Source: Amylostereum areolatum
Lineage: Eukaryota > Basidiomycota > Agaricomycetes > Russulales > Stereaceae
NCBI GenBank assembly: GCA_012932865.1
Contig: SAXG01000006.1
Location: 372,001-436,000, forward strand
Length of the DNA: 64,000 nt
Direction of reading: 5' to 3'
Below, one piece after another: positions 22,910 through 33,139 of the stretch. The translations under genes were made by a program, and so were the position numbers. Numbering within the stretch: the stretch's first letter is position 1; each line of letters opens with the position of its first letter. The notes below the pieces were generated by a model. That model made no database searches. It was not told the origin of the DNA and saw only the letters and a list, made by a program, of their open reading frames with translations.

Positions 22910-24618
22910 ATGGCCTACCTTAGTCTGCTTGACCTTCCGCCAGAGATCAATCTCGTTCTCCTCGCTCACCTTGATTACCTTTCCCTACTCAAGTGTCGAC
23001 AAGTGAGTCCACTGAATCCTCTCGTCCTTGATCGTATTACAACTTTATCAACTCCTACTGCAGGTGTGCCGTACTTTGCAGATCATCGTGGATGAATCCG
23101 CTGTCCTTCAATATATCATCACCCTCGCAAATACAGGTTCATGCGACAATAGCTCTCAGCTCTCCAGCACCTCGGAAAAACTGTCTTCTCTGTGCCGCTA
23201 TAAGGATGCATGGAGAACCTTGACATACACCAGTCACACTGTCATTCCAATGCCCATAGGCAATCTCTGGGAACTCTATGGAGGCGTTTGGGCCCACAGT
23301 GTCAACACAAACCGCATTCACTTTATCCAGCTTCCCTCCCAACTACGTGATATCGAACAACGGGATTGGACGCTCTCGTTCGATTTCACCATGCGCGATT
23401 TCACGTTCGATCCATCGCAGGATCTTTTGGTCATTGTAAAGGGTTCCGGGTATGTTCATTACACCCCAATTTATGTCTTTCTATCCACTAATCTAACTGT
23501 CTATGTCATACTTACTGAACAGTTTGGTTGAAGTGGGGGAGAATCGCGTTCTCTTGCGGTCGCTGTCTGCAGGTGACAAACACCCATCCGCGCCTGAATC
23601 TAGCGAGCTACATTTTCCGTCAATCAGAGATGCTTTCCATTGGGCATACTCAATGCGTGTCTGCGGTGACTACGTTGGCATCATGCGCACAACACATCCT
23701 TTGGTGGCTGAACTCTGTGTGTGGAACTGGAAAACTGGGAACCTTTGCATGGTCAGTCGTTGAGGTAACTCTCCAACTTCTCTGCTAATAGTTGCACAGA
23801 ATATGGAGGGAATGGAACTACGATCATTCACCTTTATTAGCGACACGCTTCTCATCGTGGCGTGTTTCTATCCCTTGGATGAGGACGACCCCGCGCCCCC
23901 ACCATCATTGAGGATCTACAACTTCGCACGTGCTTCTAACGCAGGAGAAGCAACCCCACCTATTGGTGCCTTGCTTCTCCCTCATGTATGGCGACGCCTT
24001 GTTCAAGAGGACCTTTTGGTGTACTCTGACCCGAGCCCGAGTTGGTCCGCCGCGGCAGGATCCACAGTTCCGTTCCACATCTCTCCCAGCGATAGACTTC
24101 TTGCCATAAATTTTGAGGTTGCAACCCCACCCACCTTTCGGTCGTCCACGTTCATTATCACATTCGATACCCTCCTTTCCTACGTCAAGGAATTCGAAGC
24201 TAGCAACAACGTGGAAAACGAGCTTCCCTTCTCGTCATGGAAAAACCAGACGATTCAGCTCCCGGGCCACGACCGTTGGTCGGCGTGGGTGTGCTTCATA
24301 TACGGGTCGCGGTGCGTATCTCCGCAGCCCGTCCTACGGGATATCAGAACGAAGGTCATTCGCGTTCGTGACTTTCATCCCCTCCGGAGGCGTCGGGCTA
24401 TGTTGGATGAAGTCGCAGAGGAGGCGGTGGGAAGTTCGAGCAACAAGGTTGCCTGGCATGAAGCAGACATGGTTATACCGGAAACAATATCAAATCCCGA
24501 CTCCTTGCGCCTCATGCTGAGCGAAGACAACATCATCGCTCTTGAGGTGGATATACCCGCATCGTACATGAGTTTTCGAACTCACTTTCATTCAGGTCGA
24601 ACACGACACGGAGACTAG
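22910..24618 (+). CDS. F-box protein
   Basis: Starts MAYLSLLDLPPEINLVLLAH, followed by LDYLSLLKCRQ, an intron and VCRTLQIIVDESAVLQY. Together these form an N-terminal F-box (LPPEI...L...LL.CRQVCR...I), which links substrates to Skp1 in SCF ubiquitin ligases. The remaining 450 or so residues contain beta-rich stretches (LWELYGGVWAHSVNTNRIHF, DFTMRDFTFDPSQDLLVIV, VAELCVWNWKTGNLCM) that look like a propeller-type substrate domain, as in many agaric F-box proteins. Introns are seen near 23000, 23450 and 23755. The stop is at 24616-24618 if the last exon (from 23803) is uninterrupted. The substrate is unknown. It sits head to head with the UBE2O-like gene. Confidence 0.8.
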
Positions 24619-25437
24619 AAATATGCACTTGTTCACATTCTGAGGCCTTGGTATCGGTTCAGTCCATCTTTGTATGGCGCGGCGACTGACTAACGCATGT
24701 TTATGTGTAGCGCCGTGCTCAGCTTAGTGCGGTCTCCGCAGTGTACGGATGCACGAAAAGCCGCAATATGATTGACGCCAACTGGGGGTACCAACAGGAT
24801 ATCCGATATCTCCTCTGGGCCGGGGCATCGCGACTCTTTTCTGGATCTCTCATGTCTACTTTAATAAATTACATGCAGGTACGAAGGTGGGAGTCAGTGA
24901 TGTTCGACCGCACGGTTGGAATTTGGAAAGGATTGCGACGGTCGAATGTCGGCGACCGAAAAAGTGCCGATGGAAGCTGCGTGGGAGTGTGGAGGGATGA
25001 TTGCGACTGGGGGACGGCGGTGCGAAAGGGACTGGGCGGCGATCATGGGATGTTGAGTTAAATGAGCCACTCGACGGCGGAGAAGGGTTTCCGCCATTGG
25101 AGGAGATGGTTGCGAGGGAATTTGGAAAGCATGACGAAAGCGAATGGCGAGTCGACGACTGGCGAAGAGAGCTCACGAGAGAAGCGAAAACGTTGGGCAA
25201 GCGAGAGATGTGTGGCGACGATGCAGCCGCCAAGAGATTCAGATACGACGATGATCGTTTTATCTAATCAGATAAGATGATGAAATTTTGGTGCTGAGGT
25301 GGTCTGGTCACTGGTGAAACTCAGATCTCGTCTTCGACCTGCAATGCCTCGTACATGTCCTATATAAATCATCCCTTCTTCCTCTCCTCACCCCACCCTT
25401 TCCCCCGTCCTCCCCCCTCCCCCCCTCCATTTTAGCT
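24619..25437. other. Intergenic region with strong pyrimidine tract
   Basis: About 820 bases with no convincing gene. The last 60 bases before 25438 are almost pure C/T (runs of C in 25375-25430), typical of a fungal core promoter or 5' leader for the downstream NAGS gene. Open frames on the minus strand around 24856-25233 are Ser/Pro-rich but lack a recognisable product. Confidence 0.5.
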
Positions 25438-27409
25438 ATGCTCCGGCACTCTTCCCTCCATGGCCCTCAGCGCTTCGTATCCTCCCTCTCACTCACCTCG
25501 CCCTCCGCAAAGTCCTTCAAGGCCTTCTACGCTGTAAGTGGGATCTTCGTTTGTCTCCACTACCATCTTCGACTGATTTTACGTCTCCCCACTCGTCAGA
25601 CTGTGCGTGGACTGCGTTCGCGTCCGGACTCGGAGGACTTCGAGCCGCCTGAAAACGTGAGACGCGTCTCTGACTCGACCGGTTTTCACGCGCTGACCCC
25701 CGGAATTCAGGACTTCATCCTCTCCATCCTGCGCGCTAACCCGTCTGCGCGAGATGCAAAGTCCTACCTGGCTTCGTTTGGTCATCCCCATCCTCGCCCT
25801 ACGCCTCCTGTTTCCCCCGCAGCACCCGTTAACGCTACTGCCGAGACTGTACATGAGCCGACGCTTGAGGTCTCTGCGGAGACCATGAAATCAAGCCCTG
25901 TTCTAGCTTCCATCTTGGACCCCGTTCATCGCCGCACGGCACTCGTCAAAATACAGGGCCCATTTACAGATCGACAGCTCGAGAGCATCGCTCGAGGTAT
26001 GGTCTACCTCGAGAAGCTTGGCCTTGTCAGCGTGGTCGTCGTTGAAAACGACGAGCTGCCAAAAGGGGAGGATGGCGAACGTGAAGCTATCGTCAACGAA
26101 ACCATGCGCGTCGTTGCCGCACTGGAAGCTCAAGGCTCAAAAGCGCGTCCTGTACTGGGTGCCGTTGTCAGGTTGGGGCCCAAACCTGGCGACAATTCTG
26201 TCGAATCGAATCCACACCTCACACCGCCCGAGGCACACACAGAGCCATCCGACCTTACCCCAATCCGCGCCGCTCTCAGTGCCAGCGAGATCCCAGTACT
26301 GTCACCCATGGCCCTTGATTCGTTCTGTCGCTCGTCCCGAGTGGACGCCAATGACGTCGTCGCAGCCCTAGCGAGGGGTATGGTTGAGGCCGGCGAACAG
26401 GACTCTCGGACAGTATCGTCAGGACACGATGCGGATAGTGTAGACCTCACACCCCTCCGCCTCATGATCATTAATCGCGAGGGTGGGGTTCCTTCATACG
26501 CGCGTTCCGGGTACCCCCATCTATTGATCAACCTCGAGTCCGAGTCCAACTTCATCCGAGATACGTTCCAACCATCGTGGAGGTCGACTCATCCGACGGC
26601 TCTTTCTAACCTGTCCTTGGCACGCACATGTCTGGCTTACATGCCTCCCACCTCGTCTGCCATTCATGGTCAGTCACAGGGCGCCGAGTTCTCTCATCGG
26701 CAACCTCATCACGAACAAGCCTGTCGTGAGCTCGAGTTTGCCTCATGCCCTGCTGCAGGGCAACCGTCGCCTAACGGAGAACACCCCTACACTTCTCCGT
26801 CGCGGCCTCGGTGTCGAAGTCATCCGTGACGTGTCGAACATCGACAAGGCCAAGATGACTGCCCTTCTCGAAAAATCCTTCAAACGTACCCTAGGTGCTG
26901 ACGCATTCTATTCTCGCTTGCAACGAGATCTCGACTTTGTCATTGTTGCAGGCGATTATGCCGGCGCAGCCATCGTCACAAGCGAACCCTCCCCCGACCC
27001 TTCTTGTCCACCCATCACCTACCTCGACAAGTTCGCGGTCCTACCGACGCATCAAGGCGACGGTACCGTTGATTTCCTTTGGGTCGCACTACACGACGAA
27101 ACGTATGGCCTTGGTGCGCCGTTCTCCGTGAACCCTAACGGGGGAAAAGAAGGTCGAGGCGAGGGTCAGGACCTCGTGTGGCGCAGTAGGGCCAACAACC
27201 CTGTGAACAAGTGGTATTTCGAACGCAGTTCAGGCCACGTTCGGATGGGCGATTGGGTGCTGTTCTGGTGCGACGCGGAGAAACGCCTCAAGATTGAAGA
27301 AGGACGGCGCGGGGCAGTGGGCTTGTCATATATCGAAGACTGGGAAGCGGGTAGATTGTCGGTTTGGGCGGATGTCGTACCGAAAATCGCATCAAGCTGG
27401 AGCAAGTAA
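25438..27409 (+). CDS. ARG2: Mitochondrial N-acetylglutamate synthase (NAGS)
   Basis: First enzyme of arginine synthesis: acetyl-CoA plus glutamate gives N-acetylglutamate, in the mitochondrial matrix. Exon 1 (25438-25533) encodes a mitochondrial presequence rich in Ser, Arg and Phe. Intron GTAAGT...GTCAG ends at 25599. Exon 2 continues [20 protein letters not shown], the amino-acid-kinase-like domain ([55 protein letters not shown]) and the Leu/Pro-rich junction. The C-terminal acetyltransferase domain follows: [40 protein letters not shown] and [20 protein letters not shown], ending IASSWSK. The frame shifts by one base at 26665 between SSAI and [19 protein letters not shown], with no intron. 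The two halves together make a full-length family member, so the extra C is likely an error or a mutation. Confidence 0.88.
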
Positions 27410-27625
27410 GGTTCGAGGGTTATGGTGTCGATGTCTCAGCCCAGCTTGTCTCGCCTGCCTGTTTTGTGGAAGCTCTGATTGTACTCGTATATCTTTCTCC
27501 ATGTTCAGTAGGAATACAATCCACGTCGTCCTATATGTTATGTATCATATTTACAGTAGAGTACAGATGTATGTACACTTAACCACTATAGATTACAATT
27601 CCAAGATTCACGCTCGAAGAGCCAA

Positions 27626-29266
27626 TCAACTGCTTCGCCGACGAGTACGTCGGCGGGGCTTGTCGTCGGTCGAACTCTGCTGCGACGTTGTATTTTCGTC
27701 ATGCCGTATCTCCCTGAGCACTGCACACGTCAGCTTTCCCACTTTCTTCCACGGTATATATCGCTTCTCGTCGGTCAGGACAGACGTCTCGAGGGCCCGA
27801 ATGCCTTCACCGACGCGCGTGCGAAATGAACCCACGGTCCATTGATCGATGTTCCGAATGAGCAGGAACACTTGCAAGATGTCGGCCGGTTTGTCGAGGC
27901 GCCATTCGTGGAAGAGATCGATGCCCTTGCCTCCTTCCTCCTTCACCCCTAACCCTGGGAAGGGCGCGGACTGCACTGCCTGAAATGACCCAAATTTAGA
28001 TAGCGTACGAGCACGAAGGAAGACATCGGCATGTCGTACCGGTGGTTTACCCCATTCACTTGCGCACCAATCGACATGCGCACGTACCGTACCATCCGCC
28101 CACACCAGACCGAACACGGGCGCACGCACGTGCAGGGAGTGGAGGTGTCGCACCGAGGCTGTAGTTGACATGCGGTTCTGCCGGTACGCGTCTTCTAGCA
28201 TGTGGTGCAGGGGTTTCTTGTCCTCCCAGAAGCTGGAGGCGAACTCAAAGCAAGGCATGCTGGGAAGTTGCGCGCAGGGGGTGCACTGGTTGCTGAACGA
28301 CTTTTCGCCTTTTCCCGCGCCTGTCAGCTTGCTCTTGTTCAGTTTTTTGAAAGGCGATTTGGCGGAGTGAAAGAGGTCAAAGAGGTCGGTGTTGGGGATG
28401 AAGACGGCGCAGTCCGGGATGACCGTTGTCGCGTTTATGACGCGTAGGGACTGAGCGGAAGGTCGGAGGTCACTTCGCGGTTGAGCTAGTGAAATGGAGC
28501 ATTTGGGCCTGTAGAGATGACTTCAGATTGCGTGTAAGGTCATGAAAAGCGGATAAATGCACCGGTACGCCGACTGCGATACAGCTGGACTCCGGAATAC
28601 TTCGTAGCTGAAGGAGCTGTGTCAAGTCAAAAGTCAGAGACATGCAACAGGATGAACGTACACGTTGGCGACGAATTCGGCCTCTGAGACCTTAGTACTT
28701 GATGCGCGTAACTGTCGGAGTCGGTCCCAAGCTGTGAACACGCAGCGCAAGTCGTCCAAAAGCCGCCAGCTACTAGTAGCAGAAATGTCGTCGGAGAACA
28801 GCTCAGGCCGGTCCTTGTACGATTTACGCAAGAACTTCATGAACTCGGTAGAAGAAGTCTTCGCTATTGCTTTTGAGACGGTCGATGACTGGAAGAGTGA
28901 AGGCATGTCTCAGCTAACGTCTCGATAAACAACGAATGGAGTCCTGGACCCACAGGATCGACCCACGCGACGGGGAGATGTCCCGAGGTGTTGAATACTT
29001 CGTCTACATCTTTCTTCAATTCTCGAGGGATGTCGGAGAAAGCCACTGTCTCACAGCCCTGATATGTGCACCAGGTCTCGAAGTTCTTCACGTTGCGAGC
29101 AATTCTGGAGCAGCCGGTTAACAGTTACGACTACTATGCCACCGTCCGCTTGTGAACACGAATAACAAGGTACTGACTCGGAGGCAGAGAAGGAACGTCC
29201 ATGCTTCGTCGATTTCTTCGGTGAAGCAGACTCCGTGTATACTGAGTCCAGGGACGGCCTAACCAT
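27626..29266 (-). CDS. Conserved basidiomycete protein of unknown function
   Basis: Several exons. The start at 29266 (MVRPSLDSVYTESASPKKST) is followed by a join through donor GTCAGT to IARNVKNFETWCTYQGCETV. Next come FSDIPRELKKDVDEVFNTSG, FMKFLRKSYKDRPELFSDDI and WRLLDDLRCVFTAWDRLRQL. A long last exon carries FEFASSFWEDKKPLHHMLED, VFGLVWADGTVRAHVDWC and LDKPADILQVFLLIRNIDQW, ending in a basic tail (DDKPRRRTRRRSS) at 27626. The RNMSTTASVRHLHSLHVRAP region and the conserved WEDKKP block look like a real globular domain but match no family I can name. It is convergent with NAGS, 216 bases away. Confidence 0.7.
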
Positions 29267-29679
29267 GATTGAGGGGTTTATTTTCTGGTGGCAGCCTGAG
29301 CGCCCAACTTGATAGATGTCAGGGTATGTGTCAGGTGCGATTCAGAGCGAGAGAAAGCAAAGAGCAAAGCAATAAACGGAGGTCGTAAGGTGTCGTCAGA
29401 ACTCGTGTCCGTCGGGTGATACGGGTGTCGCTCTCTAAACTCGAAGAGTTGGTAGAGAAAGGTAGAGAAGTAGTAAGAAAGGGGGGTATGTAAGCGCTCA
29501 GTCGAAGTTCAACTTTTATGATGCTGGGAAGGAGCCAATCTCCCGGGCCTTCAAACAATGGCTTCAATGGCTTCTCGGGCTTATGCCGCTTTCTTTCTTT
29601 ACTGAAATCCAGCTTTCTTCACTCTACCCTAGAGCACATTGCGTGACCGCCGGGTTTAAATTAATAGACTAGATCCAAT
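29267..29679. other. Intergenic region, no gene seen
   Basis: About 410 bases between the unknown gene's start and the carrier gene's stop. Presumed promoter and terminator sequences only. Confidence 0.5.
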
Positions 29680-31067
29680 CTAGAACACGCTATCCATAAA
29701 CTTTCTAGATGCTTCAACGCCCAGCTAGTGGAAAACGTTAGTATAGGCAGGCAAGGAGCAATGTGAATGGAATTTACGAAGGTAGCTGCATTTGCAGGGA
29801 ATGCCTGAGGAAATTTGAGCCAGTGCTACATCGTCCTGACAAATGAATGAACTTACCCGCGCCATGGCCGGCCCAAAGCCCTTCCATAAGGCTTTGACGC
29901 CGTCCGCTGCGATGGTTTTTCGTGCACAATCCATGATGCCGGTGTATGTACCAGTCGGTGCGGATTGCAAGCGGGATTTGAGAACCTTCACAAAGTCTGT
30001 ATCAACAATCCACCTGAAGCCTGAAGGAAATAAACACGCACGTCCGGAGGAATGGCTATCGCCCACATGGCGACACCAGCCGTGCCCCCAGCAAGAATTA
30101 CAGCCCCGAGGTTGAGATCTGAGGGTGATGCACCCGCAGGAGTGAGTGCCTTCTTAGTCACCTCATACGCGGCGAAGTATCTATCGGGGAAGGTTTATAA
30201 TGAGAACAATGTTAATATGGGCAGCAAGTTGAGACGTACGCTGCGCTACCCGGGCCATCTCGCGCGACGGTCGCCAAAGTTCCGCGGTATATACTGCGTA
30301 TCCCACCTTCTCGGTACAATTGTCTGATCACGTCGAACACGCCCGAGTATTTCTGTTTAGCACCACCTTGACCGTCCACCTGTTTTGAGTGTAAATATCC
30401 TCACCAGTGTAAAGCATCTGCATACGCACCTGCATCAACACCTTTGCTCGCTCTACGGGCGCAGTCACAATCGTGGTAGGGATAGCAGAGAGGAAACCGG
30501 CGGCAGCGAGTTCCCCCGTCGATAGAGATGACTGTTTGCGATTAGGTGTCACCGCATAGATGAGAGCTTTTGACGCGTCGTACGCCTAGGACAAATGTTC
30601 AGCAGTGCTTCGATCATTTCTACTCATCGCTCACCCAGAAGGACAGGGCGAATATTGGCGTTACTCCCAACAGAGGGGGGACGACCCCACGGTACAAACT
30701 GCTCTCGTCGTTAATACGGTGATGTAAAGAAAAAGAAACCACGAACCCGGTCGCTCCATCCCTTGCAACGCTCTGCTTCACCGCATCTATCGCGCCCTTG
30801 TACGTGCCCGCAGGCGCGGTTTGCAGGCGCGTCTTGATCAAATCAAAGGGATGGCCTTACGGGGAAACAGGTGAGCAGGTATCGAGGTCCTCTCCGGGTT
30901 CTTACGCACCCACGAGGACAGCAGAAATACCACCGAACCCTCCAGCGACGAACGACTTCACATTCTCTGCCGCCGAAGTCGCCGCGCGCGTTCCCTCTCC
31001 CGATTGTTCACTCTGTAAAGGGCGGTAAGCATCGGACTTTTGAAAGGAGGCCTGCGTGACTCACCAT
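29680..31067 (-). CDS. CRC1: Mitochondrial carnitine/acylcarnitine-type carrier
   Basis: Mitochondrial carrier family protein (six helices, three repeats) in the inner membrane; the best fit is the carnitine/acylcarnitine translocase. The three P-x-[DE]-x-x-[KR] signatures are visible: HPFDLIKTRLQTAPAGTYKG, TTIVTAPVERAKVLMQ and IPPDVLKSRLQSAPTGTYTG. Between them lie LYRGVVPPLLGVTPIFALSF, YRGTLATVARDGPGSA and ALWKGFGPAMAR. The C terminus is LGVEASRKFMDSVF, stop 29680-29682. The N terminus is SEQSGEGTRAATSAAENVKS. Its ATG stands alone in the first coding exon (31067-31065), immediately followed by the donor GTGAGT, and the intron ends TTTACAG. About eight short introns. VRMQ-type residues and GGISAVLVG fit the carnitine subgroup, but transport specificity is inferred. 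Confidence 0.87.
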
Positions 31068-31457
31068 CTAGAAGTCTATAGGAATTGGGATGAGGATATC
31101 TCGTGGAATGTGGGGGAAAGACGATCTGGCCAGACTGCTCTCTTGAAGTAGTCCAACCCGAGTCCGGGGTTGGGACGCGCGTGATTTCGCGTCCCCCGAT
31201 GCCGGACGCACTGGCAGGTCCAATCACAGCTTTTCCTTCTTGCCCTTGCCACTGACCACGACCCTCTCCAGTTCACGCGAGCTGGTGACACCCATAATGC
31301 GACGTACGCCACGCGTACATGTAAAGTACATGCTCTCCGCGTGAGAAGGGGGCCCCGGGCCCTGGGCAATTGTACAGGACTTTTGATATGGGATAACTGT
31401 CTTCGTCTTCTTGACATTGTCTTTCTTTCCGCCTGTCGAACGATCGTGAAACTGGAA
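31068..31457. promoter_or_regulatory. Divergent promoter, carrier gene / member C
   Basis: About 390 bases between the carrier start (minus, 31067) and the ATG proposed for member C (plus, 31458). Open codons run upstream of that ATG to 31341, so member C might have extra 5' coding sequence. Confidence 0.4.
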
Positions 31458-32738
31458 ATGACGCACACCCAAACAGCGCACTCTCGTGATATCCACCCGT
31501 CTTCTACTGTTGGAATCCAAGGTCCATCGTCCTCGCCGATCACGGATCAGCCATCTGGAGAAGCAGGAGTCCTTGTCCGAGTGCTTTGTAGGTTTCTGGA
31601 CAAAAAACGCACTTACAAGGAAGCATTAGAGTGTATGAATGGTGTATGCCGTCCTTCTTTATAACTTCGTGGTTTTCCAGCTCACATGTACCTGTTAGGT
31701 GAACAACCGCACCACAGGACAATGGACGGATTACTACCTCGAACACAAACATAGCATCGACACCTTCGTCTCTCACATTCCGCGAGAAGAAACTAGGGAA
31801 GCGGAAACGACAACGTGAAGAGGAATACCAAGCTGGCTACGATCAAGGAGGGGGTTCATCTACTGTTGATATGTGCACGCTCAAGTCAACCCAACGCAAG
31901 CACCGCATTCGCAGGTATTTCCATGGTCCCTCCGTCGCACTCAACCCGTGGTCGCATCCCGAGTACACCCAAGTCAGAGCCCGAGCCGCCCTCTTACGTC
32001 CCAGCTCAGAGTGCCGGTCGCAGGGGTTTCACACCTGAGGATAAGGATTACCTTGCCCAGTTCATACTTTGGGAGCTCAGCAAAAATCCTGATGTCGGCA
32101 CCACGCTACTTTCTCGAAAACTGTCTGTTAAAGTATGTACTCTGCTTTCTTCGTACGGTGTAGTGTTGACGTGGGTGTCGTACACAGCTGCCGCACCATC
32201 CACAGTCTTCTTGGCTCAACCTGATATACTCAGATTCCGTGGTTCGTGCCATCATGATGCAAAAACGTAACGAAGAAGAACACCAGTCAATGGTGAGCTC
32301 GGAGAGGACAATCCAATCGCGGGGCGATGAACGAATGGCACGAGCACGATGGTGACAAAGAGGATGAAGGCCACAGTGGTGATAAAGACGAGGCCGACAA
32401 TGTCGAGGTTAACTTCAAGGAAAATGGAGATGCAGCCGAAATTGAGACTGGCGGCGACAACGACAACAGCACAGAGCCCGTCCTTAGAATCCGAGAGCGT
32501 GGGCCCATCCCAAACTGACCTCGAGTCCTTAGCCTGGTTCCTCGTCCAGTTTCCCGCCTGCCAACATATGAGCAGCCGAGAGAAAGGCGTCGCGTTCGTC
32601 GCGGAGATGAGCCGCAGGGCACCGGGAGAGGTTTTCGGCGCAGTGTCCAAAGTCCGTTCGCACTGCTCTACAACCTTACATGTAATCCCAGATCCTTTTT
32701 GCTCAGGACTTCCGGAAATCCCACCTACAATACAGTGA
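31458..32738 (+). CDS. SANT/Myb-like protein, member C (frame-disrupted)
   Basis: ATG at 31458 (MTHTQTAHSRDIHPSS). The pre-module part is short: LVRVLCRFLDKKRTYKEALE. A phase-0 intron (GTATGC...GTTAG) precedes module 1, WTDYYLEHKHSID. An intron of about 71 bases (31815-31885) restores the frame into the linker and module 2, FTPEDKDYLAQFILWE, which is split by the usual phase-0 intron before LPHHPQSSWLNLIY. After that the reading frame changes twice without good splice sites: near GGGG at 32321, and near 32477 after an acidic stretch (DGDKEDEGHSGDKDEADNVE). Module 3 remains readable as TDLESLAWFLVQFPACQHMS. The 3' end is uncertain: an uninterrupted frame stops at 32738, and a spliced alternative could stop at 32808. 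Either a decaying copy or one hit by base errors. Confidence 0.55.
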
Positions 32739-33139
32739 AATATTTCGGAATGAAGGACCCGGTGAGCAGTGGTTTGAAGCCTCCGGTCTAGAGCTTTCTT
32801 TAGATTGATCGACTTCACAGCGATCGCCCAGCTCGTTGAAAAGTACCAGCAAAGAGTCCCAAGTTGATGACTCCAAAAACGCAGAAGCGTAGACGTTCCA
32901 TTTACGAACGTCAGCGTTGGGGACTATGTCCCTGCTGAAAGCAAACGTGCCGAGGTGGGCTAAGAGGAGAGGGTCTATATAATTTAGGCATGATTGTCCT
33001 GAAGTAAGAAATAAACTGTATATCCATGTGTGAAACATTATTACTGAAGTAAAACGCATAGCCCAACTAGAATACATATATCGTATCATACTACGAGAGC
33101 TCGCCATCTGAATGTCAGTATACCATCCACAGCACGTGT

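Noticed and set aside
24856..25233. Ser/Pro-rich minus-strand open frame between the F-box gene and NAGS
   Set aside because: No motif, no splice context and strong base-composition bias; likely chance.
31805..31890. Stop codon in the linker of member C as evidence of a pseudogene
   Set aside because: A 71-base intron (GTGAAG...CTCAAG) removes it and restores the frame into the proline-rich linker; the later frame changes are the stronger evidence.
32703..33120. Long minus-strand open frame extending the FAS1 gene past its membrane helix
   Set aside because: It continues the wrong frame after the G5 run, encodes no family-like sequence and overlaps member C on the other strand. The true C terminus is in another frame, ending at 33140.
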